Source: Microbispora oryzae
GTDB taxonomy: Bacteria; Actinomycetota; Actinomycetes; Streptosporangiales; Streptosporangiaceae
Direction of reading: 5' to 3'
Assembly: GCF_017896165.1 (NCBI RefSeq)
Contig: NZ_JAFCNB010000002.1
Location: 1-64,000 of the forward strand
Length of the DNA: 64,000 nt
The position numbers and the translations under genes were made by a program. Under the pieces are notes generated by a model. It did not search any database and was not told the DNA's origin. It was given only the letters and a program-made list of their open reading frames with translations. Positions 46,230 to 54,020 of the stretch are shown in pieces. Every line of letters begins with the position of its first letter. Within the stretch, counting starts at the first letter, position 1.

Positions 46230-47273
46230 GTGGAAGCTGCGTCTATACCTTCGCGTCGGTTCGGACCTGATTTCGTGGACGAGTACCGAAGGCGCCATGG
46301 CAACAAGACGCCACAGGGTCGCGCTCTCACCTACGAGAACGCCGTCAATGAGGAGTTCGCGTCTCGTCGGGAATGGCTGGACGAGCAGCTATCGCTATTA
46401 CCCGTCCAGCAGGCTGATCAACTCGCCCGTAGGGTGTGGCAAGACGATCACTATTGGTCCGTCCACTTTGAAATGGCAGTCGGTGCCGCGCTCCGTCAAA
46501 CAGGGCTGAAATTGATCTACGATCACCCCTGGTACCACCAGACTCCTGATTGGACGGTGTTTTCAGCCACAGGTGAGCCGCTGTGCATCGTCGAGGTTCA
46601 CACCGCATCGCCAGCGCAGGTGACCTACAAGAACATGCGGGCGTGGCACCAACTGACCCAGCACATCAAGACGATTCCGGTCGGTGTACTTCTCATGCTA
46701 GAGCCTACCGGCAGGCCGATCTCAGCCCCGGACTCAAAGGCAGCGAAGAAGATCGCGGGAGAGGTGCGGAAGGCACTATGCAGTCCTTTTTGCCCGCCCC
46801 GCATACCAACCAGCTTCGGCTATACCTTCCTTATCCAGGGCGACGGCTACGGCGGAACCCTCCCCTCTCCTTTCGGTCTGTACACCTGCTTTGAGCCACC
46901 CAGTTCAATCGCCGGCCAGGTCAACGCGACACAGATCGTCACGCCCGTTAAGGGCAAGATCAGCAAGTATCGGAAACTGGTTGAGAAGCATGAGCTCCCG
47001 TTGGTGGTGGCAGTGGGTACCCACCCCTTCACCGGCCTGGGGCTTCAAGAACTCGACGACCTACTTACGGGCGAGCAGGTCATCACGTTCCAGTTCAACC
47101 TCGGGGACGCTTACATCGGCGGGCCTGCCGTCCCTTCGCCCCGATGGGACATGCCCCCAGAGTTGGCCGGGCTGCTCTGGATCGACAACAAGTTTCCGTT
47201 CACCGTGACGAGCAGGCCCAACCCCTCCGCGCATCGACCTATGCCCGCCCTCTTGGCCAACCTGGGCTCCTGA
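46230..47273 (+). CDS. PD-ExH-containing protein, possible restriction-like nuclease
   Basis: A protein of 347 residues from the GTG at 46230 (the open frame extends to 45921, but that part overlaps the hairpin region). Residues 106-107 are PD in QTPDWTVF, and 122-124 are E-V-H in CIVEVHT: the spacing of a PD-(D/E)xK fold with His in place of Lys. The remainder is mixed alpha/beta and not recognised. It is last before attR, next to the type III-like genes. The start is uncertain and no ribosome-binding site is obvious. Confidence 0.6.
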   Translation: MEAASIPSRRFGPDFVDEYRRRHGNKTPQGRALTYENAVNEEFASRREWLDEQLSLLPVQQADQLARRVWQDDHYWSVHFEMAVGAALRQTGLKLIYDHPWYHQTPDWTVFSATGEPLCIVEVHTASPAQVTYKNMRAWHQLTQHIKTIPVGVLLMLEPTGRPISAPDSKAAKKIAGEVRKALCSPFCPPRIPTSFGYTFLIQGDGYGGTLPSPFGLYTCFEPPSSIAGQVNATQIVTPVKGKISKYRKLVEKHELPLVVAVGTHPFTGLGLQELDDLLTGEQVITFQFNLGDAYIGGPAVPSPRWDMPPELAGLLWIDNKFPFTVTSRPNPSAHRPMPALLANLGS

Positions 47274-47286
47274 TGTGCCATCCCGA

Positions 47287-47312
47287 AGATCCGGAACATG
47301 CCCGGAATGATC
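47287..47312. promoter_or_regulatory. attR arm sequence, candidate integrase/Xis arm site
   Basis: AGATCCGGAACATGCCCGGA and flank recur nearly unchanged at 50758-50783. Both copies lie exactly 97 bp before their 47-bp att core, which points to a conserved right-arm binding site. Confidence 0.6.
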
Positions 47313-47383
47313 TTTCTTAGGACGGGCACGGCCGACAGATCGGCCCCAGGTCAGCGCAGCATCGGGCCAAGAAACGGCGATCC

Positions 47384-47430
47384 ACTTCTAATCCGACGGT
47401 CGGGGGTTCGAATCCCTCAGGGCGCGCTCC
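47384..47430. repeat. attR core (and attL of the adjoining remnant)
   Basis: Exact 47-bp copy of 30990-31036. It marks the right end of the intact element. The sequence to its right (to 47654) resembles the left arm next to the integrase of the intact element, so it also served as the left end of a second element. Confidence 0.93.
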
Positions 47431-47470
47431 TCTCCTCAGCCTCTTTGCCCCCTGAGCTGGGCTTTCGCTT

Positions 47471-47485
47471 GATCACGCCGTGATC
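47471..47485. repeat. left-arm palindrome GATCACGCCGTGATC
   Basis: A perfect 7-bp-arm palindrome 41 bp after the att core. The same 15 bp occur at 50941-50955, 40 bp after the third core. Likely an arm-type binding site for recombination proteins. Confidence 0.6.
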
Positions 47486-47630
47486 GCCTGTGCAGCCGTA
47501 CGCCGCCGAGAGCGGCCGCTTGTCGCCAGTCACGGGATATAACGCGGGATGATGTTGGTCGCGTTTCCCCAGGTCGCGCGGCGCTTTCCAGGACCTCTGC
47601 GGGATGAGACCCGCCCCGGAGAACGTTGAA

Positions 47631-47654
47631 GGGTCCCGGAGTGATCCGAGACCC
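47631..47654 (-). terminator. left-arm hairpin of the second element
   Basis: The stem GGGTC/GACCC with inner CGGA/TCCG and loop GTGA lies 21 bp past the stop of the 47675-48223 gene. It corresponds in position and form to the hairpin after the intact integrase gene. Confidence 0.65.
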
Positions 47655-47674
47655 TTGCTGGCGCGGTTCCGCTT

Positions 47675-48223
47675 CTATGCCTCCTGATCCCTCATCGCCA
47701 CAAGCCGACCTGTTGCGACGTCAGCGATCTTCCTCGCCTGCTCTCGGAGCTCATCGTCACTCGGCGGAGTTTTCCGCACGGCTTCCCAGTCGTCGATGAG
47801 GATCATCAGCCAGTCGATCTCGTTAGGACCGTCGAATTCTTCCCTGACTCCAAGCTCAGAGATCAGGAAGTCCGCGCCGCTACCGATGGGGAGCGTGCCT
47901 TCTGCTATCCCCTGCGCTACATCCCGGGCGACCGCCCAAGGCGTGCGTTGGAGATCGATGGGCGGAAAGCCAGCCTCCACCATGACTTCGCGGACGAGGG
48001 GCTCAACTTCGGTCATTGATCCGATGGACAACGCATAACCCGCGAGCTCCCAGACGGCAGGAGAGTTGAGGCCGGCCTCGATGAGCTCGCAAGCCAGCCA
48101 ACCGGCCTCCGGCGCAGTCCCGGAAAGCCGACCCCAGAGGAGTTCACCTCGCAGCTCGGCCAGGCGATTGTTGAGCTCAGGGGAAAGTTCCACCAGGCCA
48201 GTATCGCCGCATTGATCAATCAC
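47675..48223 (-). CDS. hypothetical protein coupled to the integrase remnant
   Basis: A 182-residue acidic, helical protein starting with GTG (VIDQCGDTGLVELSPELN), with the pattern PAVWELAGYALS and DWLMILIDDWEAV. Similar small proteins occur in actinobacteria, but no function is recognised; an immunity-like role is possible and unsupported. Its start overlaps the integrase fragment's stop (GTGA), a coupling left over from the former operon or created by rearrangement. Confidence 0.65.
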   Translation of the reverse strand: MIDQCGDTGLVELSPELNNRLAELRGELLWGRLSGTAPEAGWLACELIEAGLNSPAVWELAGYALSIGSMTEVEPLVREVMVEAGFPPIDLQRTPWAVARDVAQGIAEGTLPIGSGADFLISELGVREEFDGPNEIDWLMILIDDWEAVRKTPPSDDELREQARKIADVATGRLVAMRDQEA

Positions 48224-48972
48224 GATGCAAGCGCGCCTTCTATCCGTTGATTAGCGATCTCGCGTTGCCCGTCGATGCACTTCGCGTAGACGCGCAACAT
48301 GACGTCCACACCGTGACCGGCCCGCTCGGCTGCTTCCGGAGCGTGGACACCCGCGTTCAACCAAAGGGACACGGCCGCATGGCGCAGGTCGTACGGCCGG
48401 GCCGCGAGCGGCGAGGCGACCAGTTCCGGCGTGAAGGCGTAGTTCCGCGCCTCTTTCCAGACCTTCGAGTAGGCCGAGCCGAAGATGAGGCCACCCGTCC
48501 TCGTACGGAAGAGCCGTCCGTGCGCCGGCCCGGCCGCGCGTCCCCCGCTGGAGGCGAGCTTGGCTAGGTCGGGGTTCGACAGGCGCGAGCGGAAGCTCTT
48601 GATCCGCGCCCCGGCGACCAGCAGGTGGATGACGTCGGTGTCGGCCCAGAACGTCACCATCACCCCGGCCTGGTCCGGGACCAGCCGGAACTGGCGTCCC
48701 GCCACGAACATGTTGCCGCTGGCCGGGACGACGCGGTCGAACTCCACCGGCCCGCTCGACCACGCCCTGACCAGCTCCTTGCCGTCGACCAGATCCGCGG
48801 GCTCGGCGAGAGCGGCCGGCGAAGTGGGATCCGGCGACGGGCAAGGCTGCTGCGGCGCACCCTGTTCAACGGCCCGGCCGTCGATTGCCTTGAGCGCGCC
48901 GGGAAGCCGCAGCGGCAGCAACTCCTCCCGGGGGTCGGCCTTGGGCCTGAACCGCTCGGCTGGACAGGCCAT
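48220..48972 (-). pseudogene. chimera of transposase C-terminus and integrase C-terminus
   Basis: An open frame of 250 codons with two unrelated parts. The last ~100 codons (48220-48521) are almost identical to the end of the intact integrase, from GRLFRTRTGGLI to the stop, keeping DLRH, GH and Tyr. The first ~150 codons (48522-48972) match the tail of an integrase-core (IS481-like) transposase: MACPAERFRPK, then VEFDRVVPASGNMFVAGR. Neither part can be functional alone. The join is at GAGCCGTCCGT near 48521. Confidence 0.8.
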
Positions 48973-48979
48973 GCCGATC

Positions 48980-49190
48980 TAAGCCGTAACGCACCAACTG
49001 GCACATCCCCTGAAAGCTGCAGTACCTCGCACGGTCGGTCCGCGTCCTCGTCCGGAAGGAGAACATGTACGACCCCCGCTCGGCTCTCACCAAGCTCCGT
49101 AAGTTCGACGCTCCAGGCGTCATCTGGTACGCAGTAGTAACTGAGGAGTTCGTAGAGTTTCCCGTCTTCCTGCAGGTGTTCCGTGATCAC
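48980..49190 (-). pseudogene. 3'-truncated small gene beside the transposase fragment
   Basis: A frame starting GTG at 49190 reads (V)ITEHLQEDGKLYELLSYYCV, then ELTELGESRAGVVHVLLPDED, a composition typical of small actinobacterial element proteins. After about 48980 it runs into sequence that belongs to the transposase remnant in another frame. The gene seems to have lost its 3' end there. Confidence 0.5.
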
Positions 49191-49222
49191 AGAACAATGA
49201 TCACACTATGTGATACCAGTCC

Positions 49223-49696
49223 ATGGAGAAGGGTCATCAGCAGCCGGCCTCGCATTCGAGGGCTACAGCTTGCATCAGAATCTCAGGAGGGGTCATTTCC
49301 GCTCGTGAACGACGTGAACAGACGCCCGAGGAAGTCCAACGGGGAATTGAGGTGTTCGAGGAGTACGTCGAAGTCGCCACCAACCGCTCGGTACACACTC
49401 CGGAAGGAAGTGGTCCTCACGCCTGTCCCTGCTGCGGATATCTGACTCTCGACTCTCGCGGCTGGTACCAGATCTGCCCCGTGTGCTTTTGGGAGGACGA
49501 CGGGCAGGACGACCACGATGCCGACGACATCCGGCGCGGCGGCCCCAACTATGGACTGAGCCTCACCCAGGCCCGCCTCAACTTCCAGCAGATCGGCGCC
49601 TACCGCGAGCGAGCCGTCCCCCATGTACGCCCCCCACGGCGCGAGGAATTCCCCACCGAGACAAACCCAAGGCCGCCTACCCGCGATCCGGACTGA
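49223..49696 (+). CDS. CPCC cysteine-rich domain protein
   Basis: Up to 157 residues. The core is CPCCGYLTLDSRGWYQICPV followed by CFWEDDGQDDHDADD and the end GLSLTQARLNFQQIGA, the CPCC family layout with a two-knuckle zinc site. Function of the family is unknown. The start is uncertain: ATG at 49223 has no clear ribosome-binding site, whereas an AGGAGG lies shortly before an ATT near 49290. It is on the plus strand inside the decayed element. Confidence 0.75.
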   Translation: MEKGHQQPASHSRATACIRISGGVISARERREQTPEEVQRGIEVFEEYVEVATNRSVHTPEGSGPHACPCCGYLTLDSRGWYQICPVCFWEDDGQDDHDADDIRRGGPNYGLSLTQARLNFQQIGAYRERAVPHVRPPRREEFPTETNPRPPTRDPD

Positions 49697-49949
49697 AGCG
49701 CGCAGGCCAGACACGTGATCGTCGTGCAATTAGCGTGCAATTAGCCAGGGGAACGAGGGGGCAATCACGGTCACTCATGACCGGCCCTACGCCCAGCTCA
49801 GCAACACTAACGGCCGTGATCCATGCAATTCCCAAGCTGACAACGCCGCTTCCGTCTTCTCCACCACTGGCGCTGGAGCACGGATTTCGCTAGAGTGGCA
49901 ACCTTCGGATGGCGCAACCTTCCGGAGTCTTTGAAGGCGAACGCCCCCG

Positions 49950-50708
49950 ATGAACCTCAACCAGACACCCACACTGTTCCGTCTCGACGCCGCGTTGAAC
50001 CGCATGGCCGTCACCTTCCACGGCATGACCGCCCATCCTGACGAGCACAACTGTGAGTGCCACTGGGGCAGCGCAGAAGAGCTCGCGCAGTTGAAGCTGC
50101 CGGACGCGGAGTTGGACCTCGATCTCCTGCGCCGCACTTGGCAGGCCACCGACTGGAATGACCATGCATCGGTGTTGCGCCGTATTCTGCCCCAGTTGTC
50201 CAGGGCCCTGGTCAGCGGCCTCGTCGAGCCTCTCTTCGGTATGGAGGAGGTCGGACGTGCATTTGCTCGCGGCGAGTGGCAGCAGTGGCCTGCCGAGCAG
50301 GCCGCATCGGTGCGGGAATTCCTGAACGCCTGGTGGGCCTCCACCCTCATCGACGCGGATCCTGCTGTGCCCGCGCACGAAGTCCTCGCTCTGTGTGCCG
50401 AAGCCTCCGCGACGCTCAGCCCATGGCTGCACGTCTGGGAGGTGCAGACGTGCGCCGTGGCCGACCAGCACCTGGCCGAAGCGGTCGCGCACTGGGAGTA
50501 CGACTTGCTGGGAGACCAGCTCCCCTGGAGAGGCTGGGACAATGAGGAAGAGTTACGTACCGAGTTGACGGCCTGGCTGATTCGTCACGCCCCCGCCCGG
50601 CTTCATACCGGGAACGCTCCCGTAGAGCTGCTCCACCGGATACGGCTGCTCGGCCTTGTCGGCCCCGCCCGCTGGGAGGACCCCCACTGGCCTGGCCACC
50701 GCTACTGA
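49950..50708 (+). CDS. hypothetical protein, possible cargo of the decayed element
   Basis: A 252-residue acidic protein, MNLNQTPTLFRLDAALNRMA at the start, with a His/Cys cluster (HPDEHNCECHWGSAEELA) that could bind a metal, and many Trp residues in the helical remainder. No family recognised. It is preceded by 250 bp containing a tandem 11-bp repeat GTGCAATTAGC (49724-49745). It stops 50 bp before the conserved right arm. Confidence 0.7.
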   Translation: MNLNQTPTLFRLDAALNRMAVTFHGMTAHPDEHNCECHWGSAEELAQLKLPDAELDLDLLRRTWQATDWNDHASVLRRILPQLSRALVSGLVEPLFGMEEVGRAFARGEWQQWPAEQAASVREFLNAWWASTLIDADPAVPAHEVLALCAEASATLSPWLHVWEVQTCAVADQHLAEAVAHWEYDLLGDQLPWRGWDNEEELRTELTAWLIRHAPARLHTGNAPVELLHRIRLLGLVGPARWEDPHWPGHRY

Positions 50709-50757
50709 GTCAACGCCCACCACGAATCAGTCTCCCTACTGGCCGTCATACAAAACA

Positions 50758-50783
50758 AGATCCGGAAGATGCGCGAAATGACC
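50758..50783. promoter_or_regulatory. right-arm sequence of the decayed element
   Basis: Copy of the 47287-47312 arm sequence with a few changes and the same 97-bp distance to its att core. Confidence 0.6.
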
Positions 50784-50854
50784 TTGCCGCGGTCGAGAGG
50801 GACCGAGCGATCACGCGCAGGTCAGCGCGTCCTTGGTCCGCGAAAAGGCGATCC

Positions 50855-50901
50855 ACTTCGAATCCGACGGTCGGGGGTTCGAATCCCTCAGGGCGCGCTC
50901 C
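50855..50901. repeat. third att core copy, one mismatch
   Basis: 47 bp matching the tRNA-Arg att core except at 50860 (G for T in the anticodon-loop part). It ends the decayed element. Confidence 0.9.
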
Positions 50902-50984
50902 TCCCTCAGTCTCTTTGGCCCCTGAGCTGGGCTTTCGCTTGATCACGCCGTGATCGCCTGTGCAGCCGTACGCCACACGCCCAC
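50902..50984. repeat. third left-arm fragment
   Basis: About 80 bp to the right of the third core nearly repeat the left arm of the decayed element (47431-47513), including GATCACGCCGTGATC at 50941-50955 and GCCTGTGCAGCCGTACGCC, and then diverge. It looks like the stub of a third element. Confidence 0.75.
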
Positions 50985-51017
50985 CTGCCGAGCGCGCGGA
51001 CGGAGCCATACGCCGCC

Positions 51018-51857
51018 TCAGCGCAGCCCGTGCCTGCCCATCCAATCGGTGATCGCCGCGGCGATCACCTCGGGCTGCTCCTCCGGAGTGCTGTGGCCGG
51101 CGACGCCGTGCTTTTCGATGTCGAGGGCCGCCATGTTGTCGGCGCACCACTGGATCATCTCCTGACCCATCATGGCGCCATAGCCGAGTTCGAAAGCGAT
51201 CAGCAGTTTGGGCACGTCGGTGCTGCTCGCCAGCCACTTGTCGTACGCCTCGACTATGGCCACGACATCGGCCGGCTCGCCGCCCAGTGGCATCGATCGC
51301 GCCCATCGGAGAATCGGCAGGCGGCTGTCGCGGGTGGGGAACGCCTTGCGGTAGACGGCGAGATCCTCTTCGGCGAGGCCACTGCTCTCAATGAACATGT
51401 TGTCGTCCAGGAGTATGGCCTCACCCACTCCCTCCGTCTTGATCGCCTTGAACACCTCCCGCCCCGCTTCGGGCAACTCCTCCCAGGACATCGGCTTCAC
51501 GATCGTCTCGGTGAACGCGATGCCGCGCACACGTCCGGGATGGCGGGCGGCCCAGTCGAAGGCGAGCGCGCCGCCCCAGTCGTGCCCGATGAGGATCACG
51601 TCGTCGAGGTCCAGGGCGTCGAACCACGCATCCAGATAGCGAGCATGATCGCTGAATGTGTAGTCGATGTCGGGCTTCCCGGAGTCGCCCATTCCGATCA
51701 GGTCGGGCGCGAGCCGGCGGCCGGGGTCACCGACGGCGGGCATGATATGACGCCACAGATAGGACGAGTGCGGGTTCCCGTGCAGGAAGACCATCGGTGT
51801 CCCCGTCCCGAGCTCCCGATAGAACATCGTCGAGTCGAGTATGTGCGCGGTTGGCAT
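51018..51857 (-). CDS. haloalkane dehalogenase-like alpha/beta hydrolase
   Basis: A 279-residue hydrolase with the haloalkane dehalogenase set of residues: HGNP (N28) and GHDWGG (nucleophile D93, W94) for nucleophile and halide binding, E118 in AFTETI at the subfamily II acid position, and base H255 in AGHSTPEEQPE. It would cleave carbon-halogen bonds to an alcohol and halide, though related esterases and epoxide hydrolases share most motifs. It lies just beyond the integration array, and its stop is ~35 bp from the third arm fragment. Confidence 0.8.
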   Translation of the reverse strand: MPTAHILDSTMFYRELGTGTPMVFLHGNPHSSYLWRHIMPAVGDPGRRLAPDLIGMGDSGKPDIDYTFSDHARYLDAWFDALDLDDVILIGHDWGGALAFDWAARHPGRVRGIAFTETIVKPMSWEELPEAGREVFKAIKTEGVGEAILLDDNMFIESSGLAEEDLAVYRKAFPTRDSRLPILRWARSMPLGGEPADVVAIVEAYDKWLASSTDVPKLLIAFELGYGAMMGQEMIQWCADNMAALDIEKHGVAGHSTPEEQPEVIAAAITDWMGRHGLR

Positions 51858-51881
51858 GGCAAACCTTTCTGTTACGACAAA

Positions 51882-52277
51882 TCAACTGTTGAGGTTCATC
51901 ACTCGGTCAACGGCGATCTCAACCACCACCCGGCCCGGCGGGTTGGGCGGTGGTGACGAGTAGCGCCTGGCGTATCGCCGTACTCCTTCGGCGACCCGCA
52001 GCGGGTCGTCGGACACGGTGGCCGGGCCCTCGAGCGTGATCCAGCGGAAGCCCGCGATCTGGCAGAGCGCGGCGCGGCTTCCGGGGGCCGACAGGAGGTT
52101 CCTGGCCTTGCGGGACGAGCCGACCGTCATGACCCGGGCCAGTCTTGCCTCGCGATCCCAGGTGAACCGGACGGCCACCACGTGAGGAGACCCGTCCGGC
52201 CGGAAGGTGGTCAGGGTGGCGAGATGCGGCTCGGCCAAGAAGCGCTCCGCAGAGGACGGCAACGGCAGCGTTGTCAT
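51882..52277 (-). CDS. PPOX-class (pyridoxamine 5'-phosphate oxidase-fold) F420/FMN protein
   Basis: A 131-residue split-barrel protein: FLAEPHLATLTTFRPDGSPH, then VRFTWDREARLARVMT, SSRKARNLLSAPGSRAALCQ and RWITLEGPATVSDDP. These are the features of short F420-dependent PPOX-fold reductases. The ATG at 52277 overlaps the stop of the NmrA-type gene (ATGA). Substrate unknown. Confidence 0.82.
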   Translation of the reverse strand: MTTLPLPSSAERFLAEPHLATLTTFRPDGSPHVVAVRFTWDREARLARVMTVGSSRKARNLLSAPGSRAALCQIAGFRWITLEGPATVSDDPLRVAEGVRRYARRYSSPPPNPPGRVVVEIAVDRVMNLNS

Positions 52278-52852
52278 ATGAAGGCGGCGACGTTCCGGGC
52301 CGCCCAATCGGCGAAGGTGCGGGGTGCTCGGCCGAGGATCTTCTGGACGTCGAGGCTGACACGCTGTTCCGCGGGCAGCGGGTCGCCGAGGATGGCGAGT
52401 GGCCCGTCGACGACCGGCTCGGGCATGAACTGCGCCATCTGCGCCCGGGCCTCGTCGCGGCTCTGCTCGATGAACCGTATTGGTGCGTCGAGGGCGTCAC
52501 CGATGGCCTGGGCCCGCTGGCGTGGAGTGATCGGCGCCGGGCCGGTGAGCTCGTACGTGCGACCGCCGGCGCCCTGAGTGGAGAGCAGGACGATCCGCCG
52601 CACACCGCCGGCTTTCGCGGCGCCGAGGATGGCTTGCGGGTCTTCGCCCGCGACGAGGAGGAACAGCGCGTCGGCTCCGTCGAGTACGGGCCGAAGGCCA
52701 TCCGGGTCGGCGAGGTCGGCCTGCCGGTGCCGTACGCCCTCCGGCAACTCGGCCGGTCGCCTGGAGACGGCCGTCACGGGTTCACCTGCCTGGGCCAGCG
52801 CGTGGACCAGTGGCCGCCCGACATTTCCCGTCGCTCCGGTTACTACGATCAC
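52274..52852 (-). CDS. NmrA-type NAD(P)-binding protein with internal deletion
   Basis: A 192-residue protein with the N-terminal Rossmann motif IVVTGATGNVGRPLVHALAQ and ADALFLLVAGEDP, running to RRIVLLSTQGAGGRTYELTG and a C-terminal GPAPITPRQRAQAIGDAL. Family members are near 280 residues. The ~85 residues that normally stand between LLSSxGA and GRTYELTGP, including the substrate region, are absent while the frame is kept. It is divergent from an HxlR regulator, a common arrangement. Probably an inactive or altered product. Confidence 0.8.
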   Translation of the reverse strand: MIVVTGATGNVGRPLVHALAQAGEPVTAVSRRPAELPEGVRHRQADLADPDGLRPVLDGADALFLLVAGEDPQAILGAAKAGGVRRIVLLSTQGAGGRTYELTGPAPITPRQRAQAIGDALDAPIRFIEQSRDEARAQMAQFMPEPVVDGPLAILGDPLPAEQRVSLDVQKILGRAPRTFADWAARNVAAFI

Positions 52853-52906
52853 GAACAGCTCCGCTCCGAGTCGGTGACTTCGAGGAAGCTAGCATCCTTC
52901 GTATAG

Positions 52907-52916
52907 TAGGTACCTA
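52907..52916. promoter_or_regulatory. candidate HxlR operator
   Basis: TAGGTACCTA is a perfect palindrome in the 77-bp gap between the divergent NmrA-type and hxlR genes, 14 bp before the latter's start. Its position suits autoregulation. Confidence 0.4.
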
Positions 52917-52929
52917 GAGGAAAGTAACT

Positions 52930-53352
52930 ATGTCAGAGGGGATCCGCATGAGCGGTGACGCGACATGGTCGGCGACTGTGTCGGCCGACCCCGAGCAGGC
53001 CTGCCCGATCGCTCCGGTCGTCGACATCGTCTTCAGCCGCTGGACCACGCCGATCCTCTGGAGCCTCAACGAATACGGCCGGCAGCGCTTTGTGGAGCTG
53101 GAGCGGCGCATCTCCACGATTACGCCCAAGGTGCTGACCCAGCGGCTCCGGCAACTGGAGCGCGACGGCCTCGTGGTGCGCACCTACCATCCCGAAGTGC
53201 CGCCGCGGGTGGAGTACGAAATCAGCGATCTGGGACGCAGCCTCGCGCCCCTTTTCGCCGCCCTAGCCGACTGGGCCGGCGCCAACATGGGCAAGGTCGA
53301 GGAGGCCCGGGAGGAGTACGACGCAGAAGATCGCCGCCCCCGCCGTGCGTGA
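52930..53352 (+). CDS. HxlR-family transcriptional regulator
   Basis: A 140-residue winged-helix regulator: ACPIAPVVDIVFSRWTTPIL (the Cys near residue 25 is a typical redox position), RFVELERRISTITPKVLTQRLRQLERDGLV and YEISDLGRSLAPLFAALADW. It probably represses the divergent NmrA-PPOX genes in response to aldehydes, quinones or other electrophiles, by family analogy. Confidence 0.9.
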   Translation: MSEGIRMSGDATWSATVSADPEQACPIAPVVDIVFSRWTTPILWSLNEYGRQRFVELERRISTITPKVLTQRLRQLERDGLVVRTYHPEVPPRVEYEISDLGRSLAPLFAALADWAGANMGKVEEAREEYDAEDRRPRRA

Positions 53353-53473
53353 TCACGCACAGATTCCCACCAGTCCGGGATACGTGCGGCATAAACCCTC
53401 GTGCCAGTGCAAATGCTGAGGGTGTGCAGAGTCAGGGCCGTTGCGTTCTCGGATCATGAGATGACAGGGGGGT

Positions 53474-53877
53474 GTGGCGATGCCCCCAGGGCCACTTCCG
53501 CCTTGTGAACGACAACCGCGTACCCGCCGGGGACGCCGCTACCGGCTCGGGTCATTGCTGGTGGCCTGCCTGCTGGCCGTACTCGCCGGAGCGACCTCGC
53601 TCGCGGCTGTCATCAGATACATCACCGGGTGCGACCCGGCCCTCCTGGCGCGTATCGGGCTGCCGGCCACGGCCACCCGGCTGGCGGCGACCACGTTGCC
53701 GCCTGATGTCGCGGCTGGACGGTGATGCCCTGGACATCGTGGCCGACCACTACCTGGCGACGCCGGCCGGCACCACACATCCACCCGCTCCGCCCGCACT
53801 GACCGGACTGACCGGACCGGCCGTGGACGGCAAGACCCTGCGCGGCAGCCGCACTCCTGGCACGGCCGCGGTCCCTC
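53474..53877 (+). pseudogene. ISAs1-family transposase N-terminal remnant, frameshifted
   Basis: One frame reads RYRLGSLLVACLLAVLAGAT and ends after TTLPPDVAAGR. Another frame continues MSRLDGDALDIVADHYLATP up to AVDGKTLRGSRT. Together they give the N-terminal third of an ISAs1 transposase with the AVDGKxxRGSR motif, broken by a frameshift near 53705 and cut off at 53877 where an element-like hairpin begins. No inverted repeats are recognised. Confidence 0.8.
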
Positions 53878-53888
53878 AGAACGCCGAA

Positions 53889-53912
53889 GGGCTCCGGAGT
53901 GATCCGAGGCCC
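53889..53912. terminator. hairpin related to the element left-arm hairpins
   Basis: GGGC/GCCC and CGGA/TCCG stems around GTGA, preceded by ACGCCGAA. Sequence and shape match the hairpins at 31238-31261 and 47631-47654, with compensating base changes. Confidence 0.6.
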
Positions 53913-54020
53913 GCAAGCAGGCTCCACGGAACCCGAGGCACATCACCCCCACCGGTTGGAAAGGATGGAGCCTCCGAAATCCGTTGGACGTCTGTCGGGC
54001 ACTCTGCAAGCATCTGCACG

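Larger units (their letters stand above)
30990..47430. mobile_element. pSAM2-type integrative and conjugative element (AICE), about 16.4 kb
   Basis: Bounded by the 47-bp repeats at tRNA-Arg. It has the canonical AICE order: tyrosine integrase, Xis, RepSA-type initiator, FtsK-like TraSA translocase, KorSA-like GntR regulator, XRE regulator and a Pif-like Nudix protein. The right third is cargo: type III-like modification/helicase genes and a PD-ExH protein. Every gene needed for excision, replication and double-stranded DNA transfer appears intact, so it may be functional. Confidence 0.92.
47384..50901. mobile_element. decayed second element in tandem
   Basis: A 3.5-kb segment between two att copies. 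It has a left arm with the conserved hairpin (47631-47654), an integrase C-terminal remnant facing the left end, a transposase fragment, small orphan genes and a right arm (50758-50783). No rep, tra or xis gene remains. Confidence 0.8.

Noticed and set aside
45707-46330. Long minus-strand frame of 207 codons through the hairpin island
   Set aside because: It reads through both arms of the inverted repeat and ends in Arg/Ala/Pro-rich low-complexity sequence. No ribosome-binding site or family likeness.
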